Part shown: positions 23,601-35,570 of the stretch, in pieces
Numbering within the stretch: position 1 is the first letter of the stretch
Layout of the letters: each line of letters opens with the position of its first letter
Assembly (NCBI GenBank): GCA_023333625.1
Contig: CM041634.1
Coordinates: 36,351,261 to 36,415,260 of the forward strand
Source: Bothriochloa decipiens
Taxonomy: Eukaryota; Streptophyta; Magnoliopsida; Poales; Poaceae
Reading direction: 5' to 3'
DNA: 64,000 nt
The notes under the pieces: generated by a model
What the model saw: only the letters and a program-made list of their open reading frames with translations
Database searches by the model: none
Told to the model about the DNA's origin: nothing
Made by a program: the position numbers and the translations under genes

Positions 23601-26133
23601 GCAGGCACTTCTTCTGAGCTTTGGAAGTGGCATAGGAGGCTTGGTCATTTGAGTTTCGACTTGCTTGTAGATTGAGCTCTCTTGATCTAATCCGAGGATT
23701 GCCTAAGCTAAAGTTCGTGACGGACTGGTTTGTCACCCGTGTCGTCATGAGAAGATGGCGGCCACTTCTCATTCCCCTATGAACCAAGTGATGACCAAAT
23801 AACCCAGCGAGCTTCTTCACATGGACACGGTAGGTCCAGCTCGGGTTCGGTCGGATGGTGGAAAGTGGTATGTTCTTGTGATTGTGGACGAATTTTCTCG
23901 CTATTCTTGGGTCTTTTTCATAGAGTCCAAGGATGAGGCATTTTATCATGTGCAGGATTTGATTCTTAGGCTTCAAAATGAGCTTCTCAAGAATGCCATG
24001 AGAGCTATACGCAGTGAAAATGGCAAAGAATTTAAGAACTCTCAGTTTGAATCCTTTTGCAAGTCTTTGGGTCTTGAGCATTAGTTTTCTTCTCCTTATG
24101 TGCCTCAGCAGAATGGGATTATTGAACGCAAGAATCGGACCCTTGTTGAGATGGCCAGGATGATGCTTGATGAGCATAGGACTCCTAGGCAGTATTGGGA
24201 TGAAGCAATCAACACATCTTGTTACGTCTCAAATTGCATCTTTCTTCGTGCTTTCACAAAGAAGACATCTTATGAGTTACGGTTTGGTCGTCTCCCCAAG
24301 GTGAGCTATTTCAGAGTCTTTGGGTGTCGGTGCTTCATACTCAAGCAAGGGAACTTGGACAAATTTGAGTCATGTTCTTCTAACGGCATTTTTCTTGGTT
24401 ATGCTACTCACTCACGTGTATATAGAGTACTTAATCTTGAGACTAACCGCATCATGGAGACTTGTGAAGTTACCTTTAACGAAACCACACATTGTTCTTC
24501 TCCTATCTTTGAGCGTGCAGGTGATTAGGAGATCGGTGAGAGTATCTTCATGGAGGAGGAGCAGGACGATGTTGATTGGGGTGCTGCCGAGCTGACTCCA
24601 CCGGCTTCCCCTGTCGACCCTGCGACGACTACGTCGGTTCAAGGCCCAGATCCTTCTTCTTTGACTTCTTGGGGGCTGAACGACCAGTATCCCTCTCTTG
24701 CACCTAAGGGAGCTCTAGCTATAGTTGAGGGGAGGTTACTTCATCAAGGACGGCGCCTGTACACATTCAGCACTGCCATCTTCCTGAGACCATGATCGGT
24801 AACCTCAACCAGCGTGTCACTCGCAACAGGTCATATAAAATCTCTCATTTTGCACATTCTATTTTTGTTACCAATTTCGAGCCCAAGGATATTGGACACG
24901 CACTATCTGATGCAGATTGGCTCAATGCCATGCTTGAGGAGTTAGAAAACTTTGAGAGAAACCAAGTTTGGGTCCTAGTTCCTCCACCTCCATAATGTCA
25001 TCTCATAGGTACCAAGTGGGTGTTTAAGAACAAGCAGAGTGAGGATAGAGTGATAGTTAGGAACAAGGCTAGATTAGTTGCTCAGGGGTTTTGCTAGAAA
25101 GAGGGGATAGATTTTGAGAAAACCTTTGCTCCTGTTGCCCGTTTAGAAGCCATTAGGATCCTCCTAGCCTTTGCAGCTTCAAAAGGGTTCAAGCTGTACT
25201 AGATGGATGTTAAGAGTGCTTTTCTCAATGGGTACATAGAGGAGGAAGTGCATGTAAGGCAACCCTCTGGCTTTGAAAATCCTAAGCACCCAGACTTTGT
25301 CTACAAACTCCACAAAGCCTTGTATGGTCTCAAACAAGCCTCGAGAGCATGGTATGCGAGGTTGAAGTCCTTTTTCCTTGGGAAGGGTTTTTTTCATGGG
25401 CTCTATTGATAAGACCTTGTTTCTCCTCAAGTAAGGCAAAGACATTCTCATTGTTCAAATATACGTGGATGATATAATCTTTGGTGGATCTTTACACGCC
25501 CTTGTGGCAAGGTTTTCTGATTTGATGAGCAGGGAATTCGAGATGAGCATGATGGGCCGGTTGACATTCTTTCTCGGGTTACAAATCAAGCAAACTCGAG
25601 AGGGGACGTTTGTGCATCAAGGCAAGTACACCAAGGATCTCTTGAAGAAGTTCGACATGGGCGAGGCCAAGCCTCTTTCGGATGCTGATTTTGCTGGATG
25701 TCGTGTTGAGCGTAAATCAACTTCGGGCACTTGTCAGTTTTTGGGTTCTTCTCTTGTCTCTTGGTCTTCTCGCATGCAGTCTTTTGTCGCCCAATCCACA
25801 TGTGAGGCTGAGTATGTTACTGCTGCTGCTTATTGTTCACAATTGCTATGGATAGTTGCTTCCTTGAGGGACTTTGGCCTAGAGTTTTCTTGAGTGCCCC
25901 TTTTCTGTGATAGCACTAGTGCCATAAGTGTAGCCAAAAAACCAGTGCTCTATGCCAAAACCAAGCACATAGAGGTGAGGTACCACTTCCTGAGAGACAA
26001 CTATGAGAAGGGCACCATAGACTTGATACATATCAGCACCGAGAACCAGCTAGCAGACATCTTTACTAAACCCCTCGATCAAACCCAGTTTGCACGTTTG
26101 AGAGGGGAGTTGGGAGTGTGCTACCCTTTTTAG
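20614..26133 (+). pseudogene. copia gag-pol, broken
   Basis: Gag starts at 20614 (after MALNH a stop), with about eight in-frame stops before 21310. A zinc knuckle (CFECEKPDHYVTSC) lies at about 21455-21495 and a second CxxC...HxxxxC-like cluster (CEYCKRDGHLFVFC) at about 22755. The aspartic protease motif DSGCSRHMT is at about 23245. Integrase runs from about 23820 to 24530 (PQQNGIIERKNRTL). Reverse transcriptase begins near 25010 with FLNGY and the VDDIIFGG active-site block at 25465. RNase H (DADFAGC, STSGTCQFLGSS, QSTCEAEYV) follows directly after GEAKPLS at 25680, so about 90 residues between them are deleted. It ends GVCYPF-stop. At least a dozen disabling changes are visible. Confidence 0.88.
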
Positions 26134-26677
26134 TTGAGGGTGGTTTTGTTTCTTGTACACTAGTTTTTGTTTCTCTTCTCTTTTGTTTTTGGCTTTTGTA
26201 TCATATTGCATTGCATCTTATCATGTATCATATGCATAGCTTTACTTGTATAGCTTGTTAATTAAGATCATGCTCTTATTGATATGATTTATGGATACAT
26301 GATGGCTATATAGCAGCCTAGGCACTTTTTGATTATCTTGATACATGTTATGAGCTAAGCCTGTTTTAGAAATGTGAACATGCTTAATACTTGATGAAAC
26401 CTGAAAAACACTTGTTCACCTTAGAGATGGCAACTAGCATGTGTAGGATGTGTTGAGATCCATGTGTTTTCATATGTATGCTTTAGTTGCTATGTATCAT
26501 GTTTCTTGAATCATATACTTAGCTCGGATCTCTTGATATCTTTATGCTAAAACTTGATGGCTAAGCTAAGTAATGATGAAAATGCTTTTGAGTTAGATCT
26601 TTACTGTCCCACGGCAATGTCACGAGATTGCTTCTCATTCTCTCGAGTGAGATGAACTTGGGCATTGTAGTGCTAAT
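26134..26677 (+). other. copia 3' non-coding region, left part
   Basis: AT-rich non-coding sequence between the RNase H stop and the nested LTR. It belongs to the copia element and continues at 28325-28924. No coding frame recognised. Confidence 0.5.
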
Positions 26678-28324
26678 TGAAAGGATCTAATCGGCCTAGA
26701 GGGGGGTGAATAGGCGATTATCGAAAACCTAAAACTTAAAAACTCAAATGCGAAAGTTAAATACCTACCGATAGTAGGACCGAAAGTAGCACCGGTACTA
26801 CCGGTAGTATAAAAACCAGTACTACCGATGCAAACTTCTAATACTACTGGTAGCCTACGAAACTACGAAATCGAAATGAAAATCAGAGTAAAATGAGCTG
26901 TAAATTCAGATCCAATTGTTACCACCCCTTTGTTGATGTTGCTGATAAAGGTGTTGAACTTCTTGAGATATTTCACCGCACCAAATCATAGATCGAGTCC
27001 TCCAACCTATGAACTTTGGGGGTAGGGATGAAGAACACGAAGAACACAAGAACAAGGGTAGTCGATGCTACCACCACAGCAAGATATGCGATTTAATCTG
27101 AGGTTCGGCAATCCCCACAAAGGAGTTCCTACGTCCTCATTGTTGAGGTAACCACGAAGGTTTCCTCCCTCAAGCAACCACGAAGGTAAACTTGAGATAT
27201 TCACTAAGAATCAAAGGTAATACAAACACTTTGGGGTGCCCTCATAAATAAGGCAACACGGGCAGCCACGAAGAACGCCTAGCTGGCTAGGGTTCCAAGA
27301 ACCCAAGAGTAACAAACACAAATCAAGCCGGCAAGACGAGGAATCCAAGTTCTCAAGTCGTAGATCGAAGTTCCCACTCTCTAACCTCACGTCCCTAGCT
27401 CGAATCCTTGAGAAGATGAAGTTTGGGAGCAAAGGGGGAGAGAGAGCAGGCGAGCTGGTGCTTGGGAGCTTTCTCTCTCAGGTGAAGAATGAATGGAATG
27501 GCAAGAGCTAGAGAAAAGAGAGAGGTGAGGGATATATATATGGTCTGTCCAGAACAACTGCCGGTAGTACTGATGGAACCACCGGTACTACCGGTACCTC
27601 ACCAAATATGACCGTTGTTGTACGTTAGAACGTGCAGAGGGAGACATACCGGTACTACCGGTATTACCGGCAGTACAAAACTGGGCAGCCATAGACGTGT
27701 GTGACTTGGGCTAAAATAAATATATATATATATATATATAGCCGGTACTACCGGTACCACCAGCGGTACTACCGGTAGTACACAACTACGCCAACTCGCA
27801 GACTTCGACTAGTATGCCCGATACTTCCGGAGTATAATTTTAATAAAATGCGGTGCTACCGGAGAGGACCGGTACTACCGATTGGGGAACCGGTACTGCC
27901 GGTAGTACAAAGTTTCTTCAACTTTGCACATCTCGACTTTCTGAGAAAATAGCACGGATACTTCCGGTTTAAAACTCTAATATTTCCAGTACTTTTGGTA
28001 GGTTAGGTTGGCTGAAGCAAAGGACTTTTCTAAGTGATGTGAGAGCAACGGTGACTCTCCAAAAACTCTAAATATAGACTTGAGCACTTTTAGACCTTGA
28101 ATTACCAACCTAATTTGTATCCCTCTTGATAGTACGGCGTTTTCTATAACTCAAGTAAAGATAAAGATTGAGGGCACTCTTGAGTAGAAACATCGTCCAT
28201 CCATATAAAATTTAGGGTGCTTGTATCACCAAATATTGTTATTCAAATCTTTCAATGGACTAACACCTGTATATTCACTTAGATAAAATTGTTAGTCCCT
28301 AATTTGATTGTCATTAATTATCCA
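26678..28324 (-). mobile_element. nested solo LTR of another copia family
   Basis: On the minus strand it begins TGGATAATTAATGAC and ends TATTCACCCCCCTCTAG plus GATCCTTTCA. The 3' end resembles the end of the host element's own LTR. It contains about ten dispersed copies of CCGGTACTACCGG-type motifs (for example 27583-27600, 27650-27672, 27742-27760, 27860-27905) and a TA microsatellite at 27718-27740. The flanking bases (CTAAT and AAATC) do not match, so no target duplication is claimed. Confidence 0.65.
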
Positions 28325-28913
28325 AAATCCACTTCGGAGGCGAATGCACTTGCACTAGTCCACAACCACTCGTGACGAGACGGCTTCCCACTTGCACATA
28401 GGGATGAACTCAGCGTGGTTGAAAAACATGATAAAAAAACATAATTTTCGGCGGACAGTTTTGATCCTCTCACATACACATATCTAAAAATAACCTTGTA
28501 AAACCACTGTAAACTCTGATCAATGTTGAAGCTACAAGTGTTAAGTGCTTCCTTGAGACATGATGTATGATCGTTATATGGGGTAGTTCACTTTTGTATA
28601 CATGTGCTAGCACTAGTTTGATCTCCTTCTTATATGTGCTATGTGCTATCCTCTTTAGTGAACACCTTTTATGAGATATGCTTAAAATTGGTCAAAATAC
28701 TTATGATTCATATTCTGTTTCATTTGATCAGTTTGAGCATTGGCCTTGTCTTGCGTATGTTGTAATACATATACCGTACCAACTTGAGCATGGTTTTAAT
28801 CCACTTGCTATATTCCTGAAGCTTTGTATACTTGCATTGTACATTATGTGCATTTCATAGCATGATTTAAGGGAGAGTTGCTATCTTGTCTACTTGATAA
28901 GTGCTTTGTCAAC

Positions 28914-28924
28914 AAGGGGGAGAA
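28914..28924 (+). other. candidate polypurine tract
   Basis: AAGGGGGAGAA is followed by TG, the arrangement expected just upstream of a 3' LTR. However, the next 260 bp do not match the start of the 5' LTR, so the true 3' LTR start is unclear. Confidence 0.5.
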
Positions 28925-29186
28925 TGATTCACAAATCCAGAGTGTGCATTCATGTGTATTTGTGAGATTGATGCACTTGTCGATGGGGAGTTGCACATTT
29001 GATTTGCTAGACGTGTCGAGCCGGTTGCCTGACTCTGTCTTGAGGATCTAGCCGCTTTCAGGTGCTTTGAGCTTATTTTGCTTGGTTGCGTCGAGCCGTT
29101 GCCCATGTCTTTGGGGACCAAGTTATTGATTTTGCTTTGCTCATTCCGAGAGGTCATTTTGAGCTTTTCTTTGGCTTTTGGTCACT

Positions 29187-29948
29187 TGAGTGGGTTTTCT
29201 CACCCAAGGGTTTGAGCTAATTCCTCACGAGCAAGTAGATCAGGGCGATTTTATGTTCATGGCGAGTTCTTGACGGGTTTTTACCCTTTTCTTGATTTCT
29301 CTTGATTCGTGTCAAATTGGGCTATGACCTTTTAGAGGTAGCCTCCCTATTGCCTTGTGAACCTACGGTTATTTCATGGCAATCGAAGTTGATTTTACCG
29401 AGAAATCGACTTTTCCTTGTTCTGGGCGATTTTCGCACGATTCTGTTCGTGTTGATTTTTTTGACCTGCGGACAGTCCGCCCCTTTGAGCCCGGACAGTC
29501 CGCAAGTCAAGTTTTGGTATGTTCCGATCACGTTCTGGGTCTGAAGATTGGTCCACTACTTTTGACCCGCGGACAGTCCGCACCTGGGGGCCCGGACAGT
29601 CCGCCCTTGTGCCGAAAAGGATGATTTCGCTCATTCTGGGTCTGAAGTTTGGTCCACTATTTCTGACCTGCGGACAGTCCACACTAGGGGGTCCAGACAG
29701 TCCGCCCCTGTGCTGGAAAGGCTGTTTTCACTTGTTTTGATCAGCTCTTGCTTTCATCTTCTTTCATGAGTTCTCCTTTGTGTCAAAGACTTCGCGTGGG
29801 ATATCTTGCTACCTGTTAGCACGTGTATCACTCGTATTTTATGAAGTTTTGCTATTGGGGTAGTTTACCGAGCCGAGAACCTAAAAGATTCGAAAGAATT
29901 TTTAAGGCTCCTATTCAACCCTTCTTTGGTCGCCTTTCCAGTCCTTTG
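29187..29948 (+). repeat. 3' LTR of the copia element, matching only the 3' part of the 5' LTR
   Basis: From CCCAAGGGTTTGAGC onward it matches 19798-20548 closely by eye. The first 1 kb of the 5' LTR (18776-19790) has no counterpart here. It ends GTCCTTTG before AAAAA. Confidence 0.8.
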
Positions 29949-29953
29949 AAAAA

Positions 29954-30604
29954 TGTCTGAAGTACTGCGACGTGCACCTCTCTGGCGGCGTTGCTTTTTT
30001 TAATAAAAAAATGGTTGCCATCATTGTTTCCTCGACCGTGCATTGGCCCGTTTGAAATAGAGAATTTTTTTTGCTGTTTCTGTATTTTTCCTATAAAAAT
30101 GTAAAATTAAACTGATTTGTATAAAATTCTTGCATCATTTCTATAAAATTTCTGCTTTCTGTACTTCAGGTGTTTCTTCCGAAAGAACCAGCTCGTTGCA
30201 GTCGATAAACACACAAAAAGAAAGAACGAGAAAAACAAAACTGACAAAATGGAGTCAACTGTCAAGGAAACCTTTTCTGTCTTTTTTGCTGTTTGAGGCA
30301 CGAAATCTTCCTAGCTTCCTCTTGGTGTGCACGGAAGTGACCAGAGGAAGCAACCTCTGGAACGCAAGAAACAACATTCGGGCGGCCTGAACTTGTACAT
30401 CACCAGAGATTCCTTGCTTCGCTCGAAATGGCAAAGGCAGGTACCAATTCTTGTTTGCCATCTAGGGGAGAAAACATGCATCATAAGAGGCGACTCATCT
30501 TAAGCTTCAGCAGCGGATCGGCGAACTAACCAGCCCAAATCAAGCTAGGATTGCAGAGACGAGAGGGAGCAGGACTGAAGCATTTCCTGAGTTGTTCCAT
30601 CAAG
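29954..30604 (+). promoter_or_regulatory. upstream region and 5' leader of the CBSX3-like gene
   Basis: AT-rich to about 30200, then the presumed 5' leader. A donor (CATCAAG-GTACGT, intron from 30605) and an acceptor (TTTCAG at 30724-30729 or the next CAG) mark an intron in the 5' UTR just before the ATG at 30740, common in such genes. No clear TATA box. Confidence 0.5.
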
Positions 30605-30739
30605 GTACGTCCCCTTGCCAATGGCACTTAGCGAAAATTCAGTGCAAAACCCAAGAAATCAAGGCTAACATGCTAAAAAGATCAAGAATAACTGAACCAA
30701 GCTGATAATCACCTCTCATGTCATTTCAGCAGATCAAAC

Positions 30740-32210
30740 ATGCAAGGGATCACGAAGGCGCTGCGCCTCCACGGAAGGCAGCTAAGGCACGCAGTTCTGC
30801 AACATATGAACAAGGGGATCTTCTCCTGGGCCACACTTATTTCGCGCATACAAAGCGAATCGCCAACCGTGATTATACCACACATGGGGCTCGAGAACAT
30901 TACCGTCAGTGAAATTCTCAAGGCAAAGGGGGAGGCTGAAGCTGGAGCAGTCTACTGGTGCAGCACCCACCATTTTGTCAATGAAGCAGTACAGCAGGTA
31001 AGCATTAATGTTTCGGAGAACGACAGCATATTTAACTTCCCACCTTATAATTACATTAAAAAAATCCCCCTATAATACATAATAGTAATATTACATCATA
31101 GTGACCAAACTCTGTGGTTCAAACTGTAGACGACAGCACACAATGTTGGAGCTCTGGTGGTTCTCAAGTCAGGGGACATGAACCAGCTTGCAGGAATTGT
31201 AACCGAGAGAGGTACGCTAAGATCAGCTGTTGATACAGGCATTGATTATTCCTGAATTTCTGAATTAGGTTGTTGATATAACCAATTGGAATCTAAGTGA
31301 TCTGATCATGTATCCTATTATAATTAATTAGAATTGTTGATATAAACATTAATTATTTGTTATTTCTAAATTATCTTATGATAGCAGCTGAACATCAAAC
31401 TGGTCTTTCCTTGAAAATCAGTAAAAATAATAATAACTGAAATGTGGTATCAGGAGCAAGAAATATTGATGGGAAAATAAGCTATATTGTAAATACTATT
31501 ATTGTTTTTTCTGTCAATTTGATTGAATTGAATTTATAATGTTTGCCTTCGACTATAAACTTAGAATTTCTTATATTTTAGGACAAAGGGAGTACACAGT
31601 AAAAAAATACTCTCCCCTAACTACTGTAACAAACATCATCTAATGATCATATAATGAATATAAAGGATTTAGAACGGTTAATAACAAATAGTGTATTTAC
31701 ATTTTATAGTTGCTCTAACAAATGCTCAAACGAAATATTTCTTCGCCACAGATTTTGCTTGGAAGATCCTCTTGCCAGGGCGACCTTCAGAAGAAACCAG
31801 AGTTGAAGATATCATGACTGAGAAGGTGAATAGCAAACTCTTAGCCTAATTGAACAATGCCATAACATATCTCATAGCCCTCACCATTTTCCTTATTATT
31901 CCAGGACAAGCTAATTACAGTGTCCAGTCATACCAATATTCTACGTGCGATGGAGGTTATGACAGGTAATGGATCATTCTGTAGCTTGTAACTTATAAGT
32001 AATTGTGTCATATCTGAAGGTTGCAGGAAACCTCTGAGCTACACATTTTCCATTTTTCTATTAACAGACAAGCACATCAGACATGTTCCTGTTTTCGACG
32101 AGAAGGTAGTTGGTATGATATCCGTTGGTGATGTTGTTAGAGCGATCGTGGACCAACAACACCAGGAAGTAAAACAGCTGAAGAAGTATATCAGAGGAGA
32201 TTATTATTAG
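30740..32210 (+). CDS. CBS-domain protein, mitochondrial (CBSX3-like)
   Basis: CBSX3 is a single CBS-pair protein of plant mitochondria; in Arabidopsis it binds and regulates thioredoxin o2 and so redox homeostasis. Exons 30740-30997, 31130-31211, 31752-31825, 31905-31965 and 32068-32210 give 205 residues with consistent phases. The N terminus (MQGITKALRLHGRQLRHAVL) is Arg-rich without acidic residues, as in a mitochondrial presequence. CBS1 spans about residues 53-125 (VSEILKAKG, HNVGALVVLKSGD, LAGIVTERD) and CBS2 about 132-195 (VEDIMTEKDKLITV, HIRHVPVFDEK, GMISVGDVVRAIV). The tail QLKKYIRGDYY matches the family's Tyr-Ile-x-Gly-x-Tyr ending. Divergence is in the stretch DFAWKILLPGRP (DYLRK in relatives). 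No stops. Likely functional. Confidence 0.9.
31555..31594. mobile_element. Stowaway-like MITE end in CBSX3-like intron 2
   Basis: TTATATTTTAGGACAAAGGG followed by AGTAC is the usual right end of a Stowaway/mariner-type MITE. The matching left end was not found, so this is a fragment. Confidence 0.45.
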
Positions 32211-32398
32211 AATAATGTGTAGTCCTTACATTTGGTGTACAAACATAAATGACATGTAATCATTTACTGATATTTAACTAAGATACATATTTTCTTCGAC
32301 GACATAATCAGTGACATGCTGCGGGTCTATTTGGTACCTCTTATAAACTGCTCATGTCCAAATATAAGCTAAAACTAATAGCTAGCTAGGGATGAAAA

Positions 32399-32557
32399 AA
32401 GACGTACCCAGTACCGTAGGCTCCCGCACTGCGGGGTCTGGGAAAATAAAAATAGCCAACAGCCATCCCTGCACAAATGTGCAGAGGCTGGGGCTTGAAC
32501 CCTAAATCTTTTGGTCACAGACAGTAAAGCTCTACCGCTTGCACCAGGGCCGTCCTT
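32399..32557 (-). mobile_element. Au-type SINE with 17-bp target duplication
   Basis: CTAGCTAGGGATGAAAA occurs exactly at 32382-32398 and 32558-32574. On the minus strand: CCTGGTGCAAGCGGTAGAGC (A box) and GGGTTCAAGCCCC (B box), as in the Au SINE family of grasses. It lies about 190 bp downstream of the CBSX3-like stop. Confidence 0.88.
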
Positions 32558-32574
32558 CTAGCTAGGGATGAAAA

Positions 32575-33321
32575 TACACAAAAAAAAATTTAGTTCAATA
32601 ATTTAATCTAAGCATCATGTTTCTTGTAGGATTCCTCAATTATCTACTCGTTCTAGCCTAATAACATTTCCCCATGTGGTGCCAGTAAAGTCAATTTCTA
32701 GTTGCGGTGAATTTGTTCTTTACCAGTACTCCAGCAGCAGCGGTTTTGCTGGCCCGGAAAGTATCACTGCTTTTATTTTCCTAGATTCTTCCAAGTAATG
32801 CCAAGCTTCTTGGTCCAGTTTTTAATTTGCTGCGGATTCTTGCATTCGCTTGCAAGTTGAGGCTCCGACAATCTGCTTTTGATTGATTTAGTAATATATA
32901 TAGTGCTATTATTTGGGGCAGAATTGTCTCGAGAATGCAAAAGGCACCGGAATTGGGGAATCCATACACTAGCCACAGTTTTCATTTCTGATGGAATAAA
33001 GAAGAAGAAATGACCCATTGGCTGTTGTCCAGGTTCTTTTGAGATCGTGTCGTCGCTCATTTTTCATTAAACAGAAGTCGAGTTTGTTACAATGTAAGCT
33101 AGCCCCAGTTACCGAGTCCTATGACCAAAAACACACAAGTGGCTGTGATTTACAAAGTAGTATTTTGGGATAAACCGACTTAACACAAGGTCTAAATATC
33201 CCGACGTCAAGCCAGCCTGACCAAATCTAGGTTCATGACCACCGGATCGAATTCACCTCCAAATGACATGTTCAGTGCCGTTGTCCACATTTGAAATAAA
33301 TGAAACTTTTTTTATATGGAA
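32575..33321. other. spacer with an unrecognised minus-strand frame
   Basis: An open frame of 95 codons (33060-32773, minus) has no recognised motif. Nothing else is seen. Confidence 0.35.
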
Positions 33322-33326
33322 CAATG

Positions 33327-34270
33327 TGTTGGGATAAAAGGCAAAAACAAAACATCTCAACTTGTGATGAAACATGAGGATAACATCTATCATCAGATAT
33401 GCAACGCAATAATCAAACACAATGCAAAATTGACACAATGATGTACGTAGAAAATCTCCTCACCTCCTCAAGGTGAGGAGTAAAAACTATGAGACCATCT
33501 GTCACTCCCAGCCAAACTTTCACTATAATCAAATGGGTATAAGGAGTCTTCTCTAGAGCACCCAGAGGATTACAACCAGCAATAACATATTCATCAAGTT
33601 ATAACTTGACAACACCCCAACAACCTTCTAATAAGAGGAACAACAACAGCTAAACAGCTGACTACCTTGGTAATCAGTTCATATCTCCCAAACTACAGCT
33701 CAACTATGCACAAATTGGTATGCAAGTAGATCTACGAGTCCCCTAACCACTGACCAAATTTTAGCTCTGTCCCTAACCATTTGACCATCCAAACATATCA
33801 TCTACCAAAACCGTTCTGTCCTAAAGCTGCAGTGACATGAACTGACAAAACCCCTCTCAAATCTGATGCTATACTGAACCAAACCTCAAACCAATTGGAC
33901 AGATCGAAGTACTCTAAGTGAGAAACGAGCTCACCAAATTTGGTGTCAATCCAACCACGTTTGAGCCTTCAATCACCGGCTTGAAGAACACTGATTTAGA
34001 GCAACCAAATTTGGAAAGATTTTCTTCTCCTGCTTCTTTCTCTCTTCTCTCATGTTTGTGGAGTGTGTTCTGCTCTCTTCTAGCAGCAGCAGCTCTCTCT
34101 CTAGTGTGCTGATGGAGGCTAGGGTTTTCTTCTCTTTTATTCATCTCGAGAATCATTCTCAACCTTTGATTCAACCGAGATCGATGGTACACAAGTATTG
34201 GGTTTGTGGTTGGTTTTGGGCTGGTTTGTTGTGCTGCAAATCATCCTCCATGTGAAGGGATAGCCCAACA
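33327..34270. mobile_element. 944-bp solo LTR with exact 5-bp target duplication
   Basis: It starts TGTTGGGATAAAAG and ends GATAGCCCAACA, so it has the 7-bp inverted ends TGTTGGG/CCCAACA. CAATG lies on both sides (33322-33326 and 34271-34275). No internal retrotransposon region, so it is a solo LTR left by LTR-LTR recombination. A hairpin CTCCTCACC/GGTGAGGAG lies near 33458-33482. Orientation is not certain. Confidence 0.88.
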
Positions 34271-34275
34271 CAATG

Positions 34276-34724
34276 TTTTGGCCTCTGCAATTGGCATAAT
34301 ACACACAACCATTAAATAGGGATAATGCATAAAAATAAAGAAATAATAATGGAGTGTACAAAGCATGGTTGCATTATTAGAGACATCGCGGCCTAGATAA
34401 TCCGGGCTAATTAGAGACCAAACTACTTAGTTTTCTGTCTCCCTGCTCATTGCACCTGTTTGCAACTCTACTCTGGTTTTCTGTGGGTTTGCCGAACAAC
34501 TTTATATTTATTAATTAGAAAAACAAACAGTGAACCAAACAACAACGAAACAAGAAACACAGAAAACCAAAAAAGAGAAGGTAGAGGGATGGGCAAAGGA
34601 AAGAGAAAATTGCTTCCTTGATCCAAAAAAAAGTTGTCTCCTTTCTTGGCCTTTTAATTTTGTATAGTTACCTAATTTGGTCTGAAAAACAACTTCTTAT
34701 TTGGCCCTCATTAGATTTAGCCAC
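34276..34724. other. spacer
   Basis: AT-rich sequence between the solo LTR and the PIF/Harbinger-like element. I see no gene. Confidence 0.4.
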
Positions 34725-34727
34725 TAA

Positions 34728-35567
34728 GAGCATCTCCAAGAGATTAGCTAAAAGGATTGACCAAATATACTGATTTAGCTATTTTGTAAAATAGATCTCA
34801 CAGAGAAAAACTAGACCACTCCAACAGACTCTAAAATTTAAAGTCAGTTTATTGAAAATTGCCACGTCAGTAGATTTTTTTTTTGTATTGAGCGCTGTGT
34901 ACGACTTCTTCTCGTGCTAGTCTAGGCTTGCAGTGTGTGCTGCCGGCCACCGAACAAAGCACGCATGCCTACGTCCACCGGCTGGAAAGCACGCAGGGCC
35001 AGCCATGGATTCATGGTGTCGGCCGCCACCACCACCGCTGGACAATGTGTTGTCGCAACAATCCTGCTCATCTCCATTGCGCGGCCAGTCGAGCTCATTC
35101 ATGGTCATGGCCGCTTCGCCCTCATGGGCAAGCCAACATGCATCAAAATGATGCTGTGCCAGACTAATGAAACCCCAAAATCAGAGGCACATACATAGGC
35201 AAGCTCCAGCACGGCCTTGAGTGCCTCCAAAAACCGATCGAGTGACACCATTACGCGTACCCGGCGGCTCGGCTGTAGTCTGTGGTGTGGAATCACTCCT
35301 CCGCCATTGGCATCGAGGCGCTCACGGCGAACAGCTGCGGGAGCAGGAGATGGAGGCGCATGCAAGAGGGACACGCACACGGGACTTCGCTCACGTGGCA
35401 CGGATGGCGAGCGCCTGCGGATAGGTAAATATGGCTACCGATTATTACGGGATAGACAACTAGCCAAAATAGAAAACAAGATACACAATCTCTTGGACGC
35501 AATTTTTCGAATCACTCTTGGTAAACCGGACTTCACGGAGGTTATAGAGAGGCTCTTGGAGATGCTC
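34728..35567. mobile_element. PIF/Harbinger-like non-autonomous DNA transposon
   Basis: The 15-bp terminal repeats are perfect: GAGCATCTCCAAGAG at 34728 and its complement ending at 35567. TAA flanks both sides (34725-34727 and 35568-35570), the 3-bp duplication typical of PIF/Harbinger. The ends are AT-rich while 34910-35430 is GC-rich and unlike them, as if foreign sequence had been captured. Overlapping open frames in this core (for example 35401-35105, minus) are unrecognised. No transposase. Confidence 0.78.
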
Positions 35568-35570
35568 TAA

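Larger units (their letters stand above)
18776..29948 (+). mobile_element. Ty1/copia LTR retrotransposon, decayed, with nested solo LTR
   Basis: It has a 5' LTR (18776-20548), a tRNA-Met type primer site, a gag-pol region with many stops (20614-26133), a long 3' untranslated region with a polypurine tract (28914-28924), and a shortened 3' LTR. AAAAA flanks both sides (18771-18775 and 29949-29953), a candidate 5-bp target duplication though low in complexity. The order protease, integrase, reverse transcriptase, RNase H is that of copia. A second copia-type LTR is nested at 26678-28324 in opposite orientation. Confidence 0.85.

Noticed and set aside
27540..27910. CRISPR-like spaced repeats (CCGGTACTACCGG motifs)
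   Set aside because: Irregular spacing, a eukaryotic genome and location inside an LTR exclude CRISPR.
35105..35401. 98-codon minus-strand frame
   Set aside because: Inside the PIF/Harbinger-like element; overlapping frames on the other strand are equally open and none is recognised.
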